The notes: a model not told the origin generated them from the sequence alone. A stretch of 64,000 nt of DNA from Halostreptopolyspora alba (GCA_003725585.1 RJMB01000011.1:103612-167611), one strand, 5' to 3'. Counted from the first letter of the stretch, positions 44,086 through 53,565 are shown. Numbers and translations: made by a program.

Positions 44086-45069
44086 ATGACCGCGCGATTC
44101 CCCACCGCCCGCCCCCGCCGGCTGCGACGCACCTCCGCGTTGCGGCGCATGGTGGCCGAGACCCGGGTGCGGCCCGAGGACCTGATCCTGCCCGTCTTCG
44201 TCAAGGAGGGCATCGACGAGCCGCGGCCGGTGCCGTCGATGCCGGGGGTCGTGCAACACACCCGCGAGAGCGTGCGCAAGGCGGCCGAGGAGGCTGTCGA
44301 CGCCGGGGTCGGTGGGCTGATGCTGTTCGGGATCCCCGAGTCCAAGGACGATCGGGGCTCCGCCGCCGACGACCCCGAGGGGGTGGTCCAGCGGGCGCTG
44401 CGCGATCTCTCCTCCGACGTCGGCACCGACATCGTGGTCATGGCCGACCTCTGCCTCGACGAGTACACCTCGCACGGGCACTGTGGGGTGCTAACCCCGT
44501 CGGGGGAGGTGGACAACGACGCCACCCTGGAGCGCTACGCCTCCGTCGCCGTCGCGCAGGCCGCCGCGGGCGTGCAGGTCGTCGGGCCCAGCGGGATGAT
44601 GGACGGCCAGGTCGGGGCGATCCGCACGGCGCTCGACCAGGCCGGCCACACCGACGTCGCGATCCTGGCCTACGCGGCGAAGTACGCGTCGGCGTTCTAC
44701 GGCCCGTTCCGCGACGCGGCCGAGGGCGCGCCGCAGTTCGGCGATCGCGCCGGGTACCAGCAGGACCCGGCCAACATCCGCGAGGCGCTGCGGGAGGTGG
44801 AGCTCGACATCGCCGAAGGCGCTGACATGGTGATGGTGAAACCGGGCCTGGCCTACCTGGACGTCGTCGCCGAGGTGGCCCGCGAGTTCACCGCACCGGT
44901 GGCCGCCTACCAGGTCAGCGGTGAGTACGCGATGGTGGAGGCCGCGGCGCTGCAGGGGTGGCTCGAGCGCGAGCGCGTCATACTGGAAACGCTGCTCAGT
45001 CACCGGAGGGCGGGCGCCAGCCAGATCCTCACGTACTGGGCGACCGAGGCGGCACGCCTGCTGCGCTGA
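44086..45069 (+). CDS. hemB: delta-aminolevulinic acid dehydratase (porphobilinogen synthase)
   Basis: A 327-residue TIM-barrel enzyme that condenses two 5-aminolevulinates. RPRRLRRTSALRRMVAETRV begins the domain. VMADLCLDEYTSHGHCGVL is the metal-binding loop with Cys and His. The Schiff-base lysines are in AYAAKYASAFYGPFRDA and VMVKPGLAYLDV. It is the last haem gene of the rex operon, 39 bases after hemD. Confidence 0.97.
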   Translation: MTARFPTARPRRLRRTSALRRMVAETRVRPEDLILPVFVKEGIDEPRPVPSMPGVVQHTRESVRKAAEEAVDAGVGGLMLFGIPESKDDRGSAADDPEGVVQRALRDLSSDVGTDIVVMADLCLDEYTSHGHCGVLTPSGEVDNDATLERYASVAVAQAAAGVQVVGPSGMMDGQVGAIRTALDQAGHTDVAILAYAAKYASAFYGPFRDAAEGAPQFGDRAGYQQDPANIREALREVELDIAEGADMVMVKPGLAYLDVVAEVAREFTAPVAAYQVSGEYAMVEAAALQGWLERERVILETLLSHRRAGASQILTYWATEAARLLR

Positions 45070-45151
45070 CGGGGACACACTCCCCGGTCGCGCGGTCGAG
45101 GTCGGGGAGGCGAGGAACCGACCGCGACCGACAGCGAGGGGAGGGGTGATC

Positions 45152-45796
45152 TTGGCCGGTGTGATGTCCCGGCGGAAACGCCGTCCCGCGGCAGGCGGGA
45201 TGCTGGACGCGGCACTCGGGTACGCCGCGCTGGGATGGCCGGTGTGTCGTGGCGTCGAGCCCGGTGGTGTCGGCCGCGCCTGCGTCTGTGACCGCATGGG
45301 CTGCCCCGACCCGGCGGCGCATCCGGTGTCGGCGGCCTGGGCGCTGGAGGCCACCACCGCCTCGGAGACGATCCGCCGGTGGTGGTCGGAGAGCCCCGCG
45401 GCCAACGTCATCCTCCCGACGGGCCGGGTGTTCGACGTGTTCGACGTGCCCGCTGAGGCCGGTGTGATGGCGCTGGCCCGGATGGACCGCTCCGGTGTGC
45501 AGGTGGGCCCGGTGGCCACGGTCGACGGCCGGCGCTACCTGTTCTTCGTGGCCACACGTTCACCGGCGGACGAGGACGAGTGGTGGTCCTGCCATCTCGA
45601 CTGCGTCCCCGACACCCTCTCCGAAACCCCCGGGCTGCGCTGGCACTGCCGCGACAGCTACGTTGTCGCCCCACCCTCGCGCCTGCCCTCGGGTAACGGC
45701 GTCGGATGGATCCGCTCCCCCCACAGCGGCGAGCGCGGAGCCGCGCTGCCCGACCCGATCGTCGTACTCGACGTCCTGGCCGACACCTGCGAGTAG
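45152..45796 (+). CDS. primase-polymerase-like N-terminal domain protein
   Basis: A 214-residue protein matching the short actinomycete group annotated as bifunctional DNA primase/polymerase. AALGYAALGWPVCRGVEPG opens the fold, CVCDRMGCPDPAAHP is a Cys/His zinc-like cluster, and LPTGRVFDVFDVPAEAGV matches the position of the catalytic DxD strand. The segment WHCRDSYVVAPPSRLPSGNGVGW is the conserved end. Only one Asp-x-x-Asp remains and no helicase domain follows, so polymerase activity is doubtful. TTG 45152 is chosen from GAGGGG five bases upstream; GTG 45146, GTG 45161 and ATG 45164 are alternatives. Confidence 0.8.
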   Translation: MAGVMSRRKRRPAAGGMLDAALGYAALGWPVCRGVEPGGVGRACVCDRMGCPDPAAHPVSAAWALEATTASETIRRWWSESPAANVILPTGRVFDVFDVPAEAGVMALARMDRSGVQVGPVATVDGRRYLFFVATRSPADEDEWWSCHLDCVPDTLSETPGLRWHCRDSYVVAPPSRLPSGNGVGWIRSPHSGERGAALPDPIVVLDVLADTCE

Positions 45797-46239
45797 GGAA
45801 GTACCGTTCACCAACCTCCGGCGCGTGGCAACACCGGTCGAGTTCCGGCCAACCTCAAAGGGCGGGGCCATGATCCAGCGGGCCGTGCGCGAGGGTGAGC
45901 CTACGAGCGATGTCATCCGTCGCGCCCGTCGGCCGCCCGAACGTGAGGACGCCGCACAGCTCGCTGACGAGGGAGGATCTGTCCACGGAGGAGGACGCCT
46001 GGTGGCGTGGCCGGCTGGCGGTCGCGCGAGGCGGGCGGTGGCGCACGCCACGAAAGACGGGCGCTGGCCCGGGGCGCGTTTCGGTTCCGCGTGGCGCGGC
46101 TCCGGCGGGAGACTCGGTGCCGTACTCGATGCCCGCCAGGTCGGCACCGCGTGCGGTGTTCGCGTCGTTGTTCGGGGGCCGGATCCGCGGTGCGACGTGA
46201 GGGACCGACTTTCGCGACGGCGTCGCGCCCCAACGCGCG
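45797..46239. other. 443-base region without a convincing gene
   Basis: Frames here are Arg/Pro-rich shadows. On the minus strand, around 45855-45960, ELCGVLTFGRP followed by LAHGPLDHG faintly recalls the start of an asparagine-synthetase-type glutaminase domain, which may be a decayed fragment, but it is too short to call. No hairpin or promoter stands out. Confidence 0.35.
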
Positions 46240-46734
46240 TTACGCGGGCAGCTCCAGCTTCTCGTCGCTGATGACGACCCCGTCCTGGTCGCCGTAGACC
46301 CACGACTCCGGGGTGAACAGGACATTGCCGAACGCCACCGGGACGTCCAGGTAGCCGGCGCCGGTCTTTCCGGACTTGCGCGGGTTGGACCCGAGCGCCT
46401 TGATACCGAGGTCGAGTTCGCCGAGTTCGGCGACGTCACGGACGGCCCCGTTGATGATGACGCCGGCCCACCCGTTGTCGAAGGCGGCCTTGGCGACCAG
46501 GTCCCCCAGCAGGGCCGAGCGCAGCGAACCACCGCCGTCGACGACCAGCACCCAGCCCTCGCCGGGCTGGTTCAGTTGCTCCTTGACCAGAGCGTTGTCC
46601 TCGTGGCACTTGATCGTCGCGACCGGTCCGTGGAACATGTCGCGGCCACCGTAGGACCGGAACTGTGTCTCGCAGCTCCCGAGCACGTCCCCGTGGTGGT
46701 CGATCAGGTCTGCGGTGGCGAAGACCTCGGTCAA
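46240..46734 (-). CDS. rraA: RraA-like protein / HMG aldolase family
   Basis: A 164-residue trimeric RraA-fold protein. [60 protein letters not shown] and [28 protein letters not shown] (core [12 protein letters not shown]) are the family signature. In enteric bacteria RraA inhibits RNase E; in other bacteria homologues are class II HMG/CHA aldolases, so the role is open. Start TTG 46734 is chosen because GGGAG lies six bases upstream; the open frame to 46869 is not conserved. It is divergent from hemL. Confidence 0.9.
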   Translation of the reverse strand: MTEVFATADLIDHHGDVLGSCETQFRSYGGRDMFHGPVATIKCHEDNALVKEQLNQPGEGWVLVVDGGGSLRSALLGDLVAKAAFDNGWAGVIINGAVRDVAELGELDLGIKALGSNPRKSGKTGAGYLDVPVAFGNVLFTPESWVYGDQDGVVISDEKLELPA

Positions 46735-46892
46735 TTGAGGCTCCCTGTCGTCTCTCGGCTGGCCTGCCCCCAAACCTAGAAGATCGTCACGGCGGGGTGC
46801 GCAGCGGGGCTGGCGGGACGTGCGGGGGAGCGCGGTGTCGTATCCCGTGGTGGGCGGCACCACCGGCACCGTGGACCTGCCAGACTGGGCCC

Positions 46893-48188
46893 GTGGGTAC
46901 CAAGACGACTTCCGCTGAGCTGTTCGAGCGCGCCAGCACGGTCACTCCTGGCGCGGTGAACTCCCCGGTCCGCGCCTTCGGGGCGGTCGGGGGCACCCCC
47001 CCGTTCATGGCCTCGGGCGAGGGTCCCTACCTCACCGACGTCGACGGCAACACCTATGTCGACCTGGTCTGCTCGTGGGGGCCGCTGATCCTCGGCCACG
47101 CGCACCCCGCTGTCGTGGCGGAGCTGGAGGGGGCCGTACGCCGGGGCAGCTCGTTCGGAGCGCCGGTGCCCGGCGAGGTGGAACTCGCCGAGGAGATCGT
47201 CGCGCGCGCCCCGGTTGACCAGGTGCGACTGGTCAACTCCGGCACCGAGGCCACCATGTCCGCGGTCCGGCTGGCCCGCGCCGCCACCGGGCGGTCCAAG
47301 GTGGTCAAGTTCGCCGGGAACTACCACGGCCACGTCGACGCGCTGCTGGCCTCCGCCGGATCGGGCGTGGCGACGTTCGCGGTGCCGGACTCCCCGGGTG
47401 TGACCGGGGCGAGTGCCGCGGACACCCTGGTGCTGCCGTACAACGACACAGAGGCGGTCGAGCGCGCCTTCGCCGAGTCGGGCTCGGAGATCGCCTGCGT
47501 GATCGCCGAGGCGTGCCCCGCGAACATGGGTGTCGTCCCGCCGAAGGACGGGTTCAACGCCAAGCTACGCGAGATCACCGCCGCCCACGGTGCCCTGCTG
47601 GTCCTCGACGAGGTCCTGACCGGGTTCCGGGTCACCGGTTCGGGCTGGTTCGGGCTGGAGGGCGTGCGCCCGGACCTCGTCACGTTCGGCAAGGTCATGG
47701 GGGGTGGCGTGCCCGCCGCCGCGTTCGGCGGCCGGGCCGACCTCATGGAGCGTCTCACCCCGGCCGGCCCGGTGTACCAGGGCGGCACCCTGTCGGGGAA
47801 CCCGCTGGCCACCGCGGCCGGGCTCGCGACGTTGCGCAACGCGACCCCCGATGTCTACGCCCACATCGACCGGGTCTCGGCTCGGGTGTCCGAGGCCGTG
47901 GGCCAGGAGCTGAGCGCTGCCGGAGTCCCCCACCGGATCCAGCACGGCGGGAACCTGTTCACCGTGTTCTTCACCGAGAACGAGGTGACCGACTTCGACG
48001 GGGCCCGCGCGCAGGACACCGGCCAGTACGCGGCGTTCTTCAACGCGATGCTGGAGCAGGGGGTGTACCTGCCGGCCGCGGCGTTCGAAGCGTGGTTCCT
48101 CTCGGCGGCGCACGACGACGCGGCCATCGACCGGGTGATCTCGGCGTTGCCGAAGGCGGCTCGGGCGGCGGCCCGGGCCGGATCCTGA
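46893..48188 (+). CDS. hemL: glutamate-1-semialdehyde 2,1-aminomutase
   Basis: A 431-residue PLP enzyme that makes 5-aminolevulinate from HemA's product. [21 protein letters not shown] is the family opening. [41 protein letters not shown] and [19 protein letters not shown] (PLP-binding Lys about 272) are clear. Start GTG 46893 has no good ribosome site and might be leaderless. It lies about 1.8 kb from hemB, separated by the primase-like and rraA genes. Confidence 0.97.
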   Translation: MGTKTTSAELFERASTVTPGAVNSPVRAFGAVGGTPPFMASGEGPYLTDVDGNTYVDLVCSWGPLILGHAHPAVVAELEGAVRRGSSFGAPVPGEVELAEEIVARAPVDQVRLVNSGTEATMSAVRLARAATGRSKVVKFAGNYHGHVDALLASAGSGVATFAVPDSPGVTGASAADTLVLPYNDTEAVERAFAESGSEIACVIAEACPANMGVVPPKDGFNAKLREITAAHGALLVLDEVLTGFRVTGSGWFGLEGVRPDLVTFGKVMGGGVPAAAFGGRADLMERLTPAGPVYQGGTLSGNPLATAAGLATLRNATPDVYAHIDRVSARVSEAVGQELSAAGVPHRIQHGGNLFTVFFTENEVTDFDGARAQDTGQYAAFFNAMLEQGVYLPAAAFEAWFLSAAHDDAAIDRVISALPKAARAAARAGS

Positions 48189-48364
48189 CGATCGTCCGCG
48201 GCACCCGCCGCCGGATTCGCCGAATGACGCGCCGGCCGCGTGTTGGGCGACGCTCTCCCGTGGGCCACCGCCCCGCCCCGGCCGGACCCGCGGCATGATC
48301 CCGCCGGATGTGGTCGCACCGCCCCTCCGGCCAGCGTGTGCCGCGATGTCCATGTTGGCTGGTG

Positions 48365-48397
48365 GGCGTGGGCGGATGGCCGCCACCCGCCCACGCC
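48365..48397 (+). terminator. hairpin terminator in the hemL-phosphatase gap
   Basis: Perfect 11-bp stem, 48365-48375 with 48387-48397, in the 326-base gap 48189-48514. It lies 176 bases after the hemL stop. Nothing else is recognisable in the gap. Confidence 0.5.
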
Positions 48398-48514
48398 ACG
48401 ATGGACGCGACGCACGCCGCGGTCGATAGTTTTGAACGGGCACGGGCGGCGTGCGCTGCGCCATCCCCGCAGCCACCAGAGCGTGACCGAGCCGGAAGGG
48501 AATCCGCCACCACG

Positions 48515-49153
48515 ATGACCACGACGACGGTTGTCCACCTGCTCAGACACGGCGAAGTGCACAACCCGGCCGGTGTGCTGTACGGCCGGTTGCCGGGCTA
48601 CCACCTGAACGAGAACGGTGTCCGGATGGCCGAGTTCGCCGTGGACTGGTTCTCCGGGAGGGACATCGCCGTGCTGCGCACCTCGCCACTGGAACGCGCG
48701 CGAGAGACCGCCGAGCCGCTGAGCAAGGCGTTCGGCCTCGACGCCGAGGTCGACGAGCGGCTGGTCGAGGCGGAGAACCACCTGCAGGGAATGGTCCTGG
48801 GCTCGTGGTCGTTGGGGAACCTGAAGGTGGTGCGCCGGGCGTACAACCCGTTCCGTCCCTCTTGGGGGGAACCGTACTCCGCGATCGTCGAGCGGATGGT
48901 CGAGACGGTCAAAGCCGTCCGCAAGGAGGCGTGGGGGCGCGAGGCCGTGTGCGTCAGCCACCAGCTTCCCATCTGGATCACGCGCCGTGCCGCCGAGAGG
49001 AAGCGGCTCTGGCACCGGCCCGATCACCGCCAGTGTGGGCTCGCGAGTGTGACATCATTTACGTTCGAGGAGCGCAAGCTGGTCAGTGTCGGCTACAGCG
49101 AACCCGCCGCGTCGCTGTACCCCACTGGGCGCACGACCACCGCCGGCGCCTGA
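48515..49153 (+). CDS. histidine phosphatase (phosphoglycerate mutase-like)
   Basis: A 212-residue member of the histidine phosphatase superfamily. LLRHGEVHNP holds the RHG catalytic His (about residue 12). TSPLERARETAEPL is the second Arg region and AVCVSHQLPIWI carries the second His. In many actinomycetes this gene follows hemL and precedes cytochrome c biogenesis genes; here it is followed by an epimerase instead. The substrate is unknown. ATG 48515 (MTTTTVVHLLRHGE) fits, though the ribosome site GGAAGGG is 14 bases away. Confidence 0.9.
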   Translation: MTTTTVVHLLRHGEVHNPAGVLYGRLPGYHLNENGVRMAEFAVDWFSGRDIAVLRTSPLERARETAEPLSKAFGLDAEVDERLVEAENHLQGMVLGSWSLGNLKVVRRAYNPFRPSWGEPYSAIVERMVETVKAVRKEAWGREAVCVSHQLPIWITRRAAERKRLWHRPDHRQCGLASVTSFTFEERKLVSVGYSEPAASLYPTGRTTTAGA

Positions 49154-49272
49154 CCGGGTAGGCTGACGCCTCGGGTGCGGAGTTCTCACGTGGGCGCGGA
49201 CCGTCGCACCCGGTACCGGCGCTCAATCTCCACCACGATCCTGAACGATCCCTCTCAAGGAGGCGTGCGGCC

Positions 49273-50223
49273 ATTCCTCGTGTAGTGCTCGTCATTGGGG
49301 CCTCCCAGTACCTGGGTGCCCGCACGGTTCAGACCCTGCAGGACGATCCCGGAGTGGACCGGGTCCTCGGGGTCGACTCGGCGCCTCCCCACCTTCCGAT
49401 CGGGGAGGCCGAGTTCGTCCACGCCGACGCGTGTGGCGACGGTGTCGACCGGGTCATCCGCGAGTCCGGTGCCGACACGGTGCTGCACCTGGGCCTGCTG
49501 TCCACCGACAGGGGGCCCGTGCAGGAGAACACCCGCGTCGGCACCATGCAGGTGCTCGCCGCCTGTCAGCGTTCCACGGCCGTGAGCCGGCTGGTGCTGC
49601 GTTCGGGGTCGGCGCTCGAGGCGCGCGACGTCGCTGAAGTGGAGACCTACACCCGCGGACTCGCGCGGCGACGCCCCGACCTGTCGGTCGCGGTGCTGCG
49701 GTTCGCCAACATCATCGGCCCCTCGGTGGAGACCCCGCTGACCCACTATCTGGGGATGCGGGTGGTTCCCACGATGCGGGGCCACGACCCGCGGATGCAG
49801 TTCATCCACGAGGACGACGGGGTCGAGGTCCTGCGTCGCATGGCTCTTGGCAGCGGGAGCCCCTACGACGGCTTCTTCGACGTCGCGGCCCCGGGCGCGA
49901 TGCCGCTGTCGGCGTGCCTGCGCCGGGTCGGCCGCCCGGGTATCCCGGTCCCCGAGCGCGGACTGCGGGTGCTCGGCGGGCTCGGTCGGCGACGCGGTGC
50001 GCACTACTCGCCGGAACGACTACGCCGGCTCTGCTGCGACCGGGTTTTCGACACGGGACAGCTGGAGCGCGTCCTGGAGTGGACCCCGACCCACACGTCG
50101 CGGCAGGCGTTCGAGGCGTTCGCCGACGCGGCCGGGCGCGCCTCCGACCAGTTGGAACGGGCCGACCCACCGAACCGGTTCGGGCCGGCGGCTGCGCGTG
50201 TGCGTGCCGGCGTGGGCCGCTGA
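49273..50223 (+). CDS. NAD-dependent epimerase/dehydratase, probable ATT start
   Basis: An extended-SDR protein of about 316 residues. Rossmann motif VVLVIGASQYLGARTV starts at residue 4 if translation begins at ATT 49273; the excellent AAGGAGG at 49257-49263 lies nine bases before that codon, and no ATG, GTG or TTG is in frame near it. The next in-frame GTG (49285) is 21 bases from the ribosome site and would cut into the first beta strand. Later motifs are VLHLGLLS and VAVLRFANIIGPSVETPLTHYL. The usual catalytic Tyr-x-x-x-Lys is not evident, so it may be a non-enzymatic relative. Confidence 0.85.
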   Translation: MPRVVLVIGASQYLGARTVQTLQDDPGVDRVLGVDSAPPHLPIGEAEFVHADACGDGVDRVIRESGADTVLHLGLLSTDRGPVQENTRVGTMQVLAACQRSTAVSRLVLRSGSALEARDVAEVETYTRGLARRRPDLSVAVLRFANIIGPSVETPLTHYLGMRVVPTMRGHDPRMQFIHEDDGVEVLRRMALGSGSPYDGFFDVAAPGAMPLSACLRRVGRPGIPVPERGLRVLGGLGRRRGAHYSPERLRRLCCDRVFDTGQLERVLEWTPTHTSRQAFEAFADAAGRASDQLERADPPNRFGPAAARVRAGVGR

Positions 50224-50224
50224 G

Positions 50225-51097
50225 TCAGAGCCGCCCGCGTCGGCGTAGTACCCCGACCGTGACCCCACCGGCCACCGCGCCGGCGACAGCGGCGGGGACG
50301 CCCACGCGTAGTGTCCTGCGGTGCGAGCGGAACTCGTGGATGGGCCACCCCTTCGCCTCGGCGTGCTCTCGGAGCTCGTCGTCGGGGTTCACCGCGTTGG
50401 GGTGGCCCACCATGGAGAGCAGCGGCAGGTCGTTGTAGGAGTCGCTGTAGGCCGTGCAGGCCGCGAGGTCCAACCCTTCGCGTTCCGCCAGGGCGCGTAT
50501 CGCCTCGGCCTTGGCCGGACCGTGCAACAGGTCGCCGACCAGCCGGCCGGTGTACACCCCGTCGACGGTCTCGGCCACCGTTCCGAGCGCGCCGGTGAGC
50601 CCCATGCGCCGGTTGATGATGTCGGCGAGCTCGATCGGGGTGGCCGTGACCAGCCAGACCGGGTGGCCGGTGGCGAGGTGGCGGTCCACCAGGGCGCGCG
50701 CCCCCTCCCAGATGCGGTCGGACATCGTGTCGTCGTAGATCTCCTCACACAGCCGTACCAGGTCCTCGACGTCGTGCCCGGCGACGAAGGCCAGTGCCGC
50801 CTCCCGTGCGGCGTCGATGTGCTCGGTGTGCTCGGTCCCGCTGAACCGGAACACCAGCTGGCCCCACGCGAAGCGGAGCAGGTCGCGGGTGGTGAACAGG
50901 TCACGCGCGGCGAGTCCGCGCGCGAAGTGGTAGATCGAGGCGCCCCGCATGAGGGTGTTGTCGACATCGAAGAACGCGGCCGCCTTTCCGGGGTGGGGTT
51001 TCGCGGCGGGCTCGGTCGTGGTCTCGGCCGCCGCCGCGGCGGCCTCGCCCGCCAGCGCCGCCCGGCCGTCGTCTCCGCGGAAGGTGTAGCGCCACAT
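50225..51097 (-). CDS. HAD-IB family phosphatase (SerB-like)
   Basis: A 290-residue haloacid-dehalogenase hydrolase. AAFFDVDNTLMRGAS contains the nucleophile motif DVDNT (motif I). WLVTATPIELADII is motif II, and CTAYSDSYNDLPLLSMVGHPNAVNPDD supplies motifs III and IV (core YSDSYNDLPLL). An Ala/Thr-rich N-terminal segment of about 35 residues precedes the domain, and a hydrophobic C-terminal helix (VGVPAAVAGAVAGGVTVGVL) may anchor it to the membrane. It ends one base from the stop of the convergent epimerase gene. Confidence 0.9.
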   Translation of the reverse strand: MWRYTFRGDDGRAALAGEAAAAAAETTTEPAAKPHPGKAAAFFDVDNTLMRGASIYHFARGLAARDLFTTRDLLRFAWGQLVFRFSGTEHTEHIDAAREAALAFVAGHDVEDLVRLCEEIYDDTMSDRIWEGARALVDRHLATGHPVWLVTATPIELADIINRRMGLTGALGTVAETVDGVYTGRLVGDLLHGPAKAEAIRALAEREGLDLAACTAYSDSYNDLPLLSMVGHPNAVNPDDELREHAEAKGWPIHEFRSHRRTLRVGVPAAVAGAVAGGVTVGVLRRRGRL

Positions 51098-51394
51098 GTC
51101 TCGAGCCTACGACCGCTGTGTGGGGGTGGAGTGCACGCGTGGCGACCGCGTTGTGTCGGTGGGGCGACCGTTTCCCGATGGCGGGCTCCGTCGCGGTGCT
51201 CGACAGTGCTGCGCGAGTGCCGCCGACTCCTGGTCCGCCGTCGTGGCCCGTGTCCATGGCGGCGCGCGTATTGTGAGGTAGATCACCTAACAATCGCGGC
51301 AAGTTGCACAATTTCCCATAAATCCGGCAATACTGCTCCAGTTCGCCCGCACCGCGGTCGAAACAGGGGGTGAAAGTGCAGCATTATTGGCGGG

Positions 51395-52519
51395 ATGGTC
51401 GAGGTAGGTCTGGCATTCGTCTGCGCACTCGTGGCATGGAGCGCCACAGCCGCACTGGTCGCTCTGTACTCCCGTACACAGCAGCGCTACCTGCTGATCT
51501 GGGTCGTGTCGACGGTGAGCGTCGCGATCGCGCTGAGCGCGGCGTTCCCGGGAGCGCTGCTCGGGTTCTCCGAGATCACGTTCCGTCTGTTCCAGATCGG
51601 GATCGCGCTGCTCGGCCCGTTGCTGGCGGCATGGGGGGCCGTGGAGTACGCGATCCGCTCGCCCCGGGTGCGCTTCGGCTCCCGGCTGGTCGTCGCGACC
51701 CTGACGATCGTGCCGGTGGTGATCCTCGTCTTCGACCAGTTGGGCGGGGATTTCGACAGTAGCTTGCCCCCGATGTCCGACCACTACGACGTCATCCCCA
51801 TGGCCGTACTCGGCCTGGTGCACATGGTGGTGGCCGTAACGCTCGTCGGGTGCGTGCTCCTCATGCTGAGCCGCGGTCGGCGACGCCCGCGGCCCACCGG
51901 CCAGCGGGCTTCGGTGCTCGGACTGATCGGGCTCGCGGCCCTCCTGGAGATCGCCATCAGCCGGTTCGGGCTGGGACTCCTCGGGCAACTGTTGGCCGCG
52001 GGCGCGGTCGCCTGCGTGTGGATCGCGTGCGTCAAGGCCCAGAACGCGCTGTGGAGCGACGTCGACGACGAGTTCGACGACGACAGTTTCGGGATGGAGG
52101 ACGACGTGCCCCGACGGCGACGCGCGACCGCGGAGGAACCCGACGACCACGGAAACGACGCGGGGCCACCCGAGCGCTCGTCCTCCCGGTTGCGGGGGGT
52201 GATCACGATCTACACGATCGTCGACGGGCATCAGGACGTCTTCGACGACCTCGCGGCCGAGATGGTGGCCGAGGTGACCCGACGCGAACCCGATACCCTG
52301 CTGTTCGCCTGCCATACTGTCCCCAGCGCGCCCCTGCAGCGCATCATCTACGCGATCTATCGCGACCAGCTCGCGTTCGAGGAGCACCAACAGCAGCCCC
52401 ACATCGTCGAGTTCTCACGCAGAACCCACGGACGCGTCGCTGCGACCAACGTGATCGAGTTGGCTCTCTCGGGCGCCTCAGCCTCCGATAGCCTCGCGGC
52501 GATGCTGATGCCGCGCTGA
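51395..52519 (+). CDS. multi-pass membrane protein fused to an ABM-like domain
   Basis: A 374-residue fusion. Residues about 1-220 hold six to seven hydrophobic segments, beginning VEVGLAFVCALVAWSATAAL. An acidic linker with RRRR (about 222-265) follows. The C-terminal 110 residues look like an antibiotic-biosynthesis-monooxygenase (dimeric alpha/beta barrel) domain: VITIYTIVDGHQDVFDDLAAEM, DTLLFACHTVPSAPLQRIIYAIYRDQLAFEEHQ and VEFSRRTHGRV. The ABM fold oxidises or senses small molecules, so the protein could be a membrane sensor or quinone-type monooxygenase. Start ATG 51395; a plausible TTGCAC/AATACT promoter lies near 51303-51335. Confidence 0.75.
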   Translation: MVEVGLAFVCALVAWSATAALVALYSRTQQRYLLIWVVSTVSVAIALSAAFPGALLGFSEITFRLFQIGIALLGPLLAAWGAVEYAIRSPRVRFGSRLVVATLTIVPVVILVFDQLGGDFDSSLPPMSDHYDVIPMAVLGLVHMVVAVTLVGCVLLMLSRGRRRPRPTGQRASVLGLIGLAALLEIAISRFGLGLLGQLLAAGAVACVWIACVKAQNALWSDVDDEFDDDSFGMEDDVPRRRRATAEEPDDHGNDAGPPERSSSRLRGVITIYTIVDGHQDVFDDLAAEMVAEVTRREPDTLLFACHTVPSAPLQRIIYAIYRDQLAFEEHQQQPHIVEFSRRTHGRVAATNVIELALSGASASDSLAAMLMPR

Positions 52520-52748
52520 CTCGGGGCCAACCTCCACGCCGGCGAGGAGATGGCTGGGATAACACTTGGAATCCGCTGGGGGTTACTCCTCCGCGGGCAG
52601 TGCGACAGTGGGCGTCAAGTACGCTTCACACTGGAACTTTCCGGCTCTTGGTGCCAGCGTCGGCACCGGGAACGCCTAGGCGACGCGTTCGTGAGACCAG
52701 GTCGGTTGCGCGGTTCGCCGGGACTGAACGGGAGTGTGCGAAAGCCCG

Positions 52749-53444
52749 ATGCGAAAGATTCTCGTCCTACTGGTCTTCTTGGTGGTCGTGTTGGTCGTCG
52801 CCGACCGTGGGTTGCACTACGCCGCGCAGCACGAGATCGCCAACCGGGTGAGTCAGCAGTACGACATGGCCTCGGAGCCGGAGGTCACCATCTCCGGAAT
52901 CCCGTTCCTCACCCAGGCGGTCAGCGGCGACTACCCCGAGGTACGCATCGTCACGGGTGCCCTGACCGTGGGCGAGGTGCAGCTGGAGCGCGTGGACATC
53001 ACCGCGCACGACGTCGAGGCACCGCTGGGCGACCTGCTGTCCGAACCACAGATCACCGCGAACGCCGCCGAAGCGCAGGTGACACTGCCGTACAGCGAGC
53101 TGCAAAAGCAGCTTCCCGAAGGCATCGTGATCGAGAGCGAGAACGGTCAGCCGCGGGTCAGCGGAGACCTCGCCGTCCTCGGGTTCAGCGTGGCGGTCGC
53201 CGCCGACATCGAGGTCACCGCCGAGGAGGACTCCTTCACGATCACCCCGTCGAACATCGACGTGGGCGAGTCTCCGGTCGACGTCGGATCGACCGTCGAA
53301 GAGCAGCTGACGGTCTCCGTCCCCGCCCCACAGCTCCCGTTCGACCTACAGGTGACCGGTGTCGAGGAACAGCCCAACGGTGTCGAGGTCAGCGCCGAAG
53401 CGTCCGAGGTCGACCTGGTGAACGGGGCGAACCGGCAGCAGTGA
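52749..53444 (+). CDS. LmeA-like (DUF2993) lipid-binding protein
   Basis: A 231-residue protein with an N-terminal signal or anchor helix (ILVLLVFLVVVLVVAD) followed by a DUF2993 domain: HEIANRVSQQYDMASEPEVTISGIPFLTQAVSGDYPEVRI (core ISGIPFLTQAVSGDYPEV) is the signature. Mycobacterial LmeA binds phospholipids and is needed for lipomannan elongation. The protein should act outside the membrane. ATG 52749 is chosen; GTG 52734 would overlap its own ribosome site. Confidence 0.88.
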   Translation: MRKILVLLVFLVVVLVVADRGLHYAAQHEIANRVSQQYDMASEPEVTISGIPFLTQAVSGDYPEVRIVTGALTVGEVQLERVDITAHDVEAPLGDLLSEPQITANAAEAQVTLPYSELQKQLPEGIVIESENGQPRVSGDLAVLGFSVAVAADIEVTAEEDSFTITPSNIDVGESPVDVGSTVEEQLTVSVPAPQLPFDLQVTGVEEQPNGVEVSAEASEVDLVNGANRQQ

Positions 53445-53565
53445 GCGGTGGAGCCGGGGAGGGCGACCGATATCGTGGGGAACGCGGTCCCCCCGGCAGT
53501 TGGCCGTGGTCGAGCGGGGCCGCGACGGAGGCGTTGCGGTGCGCGCCGACGAAGGGGGAACCGGG

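Noticed and set aside
45855..45960. Minus-strand fragment resembling the start of an asparagine-synthetase glutaminase domain
   Set aside because: Only a few residues match, no Met-Cys start and no downstream domain; likely chance in GC-rich DNA.
52640..52672. Possible ECF-sigma promoter GGAAC...CGTC upstream of the LmeA-like gene
   Set aside because: The spacer is too long for known ECF consensus promoters.
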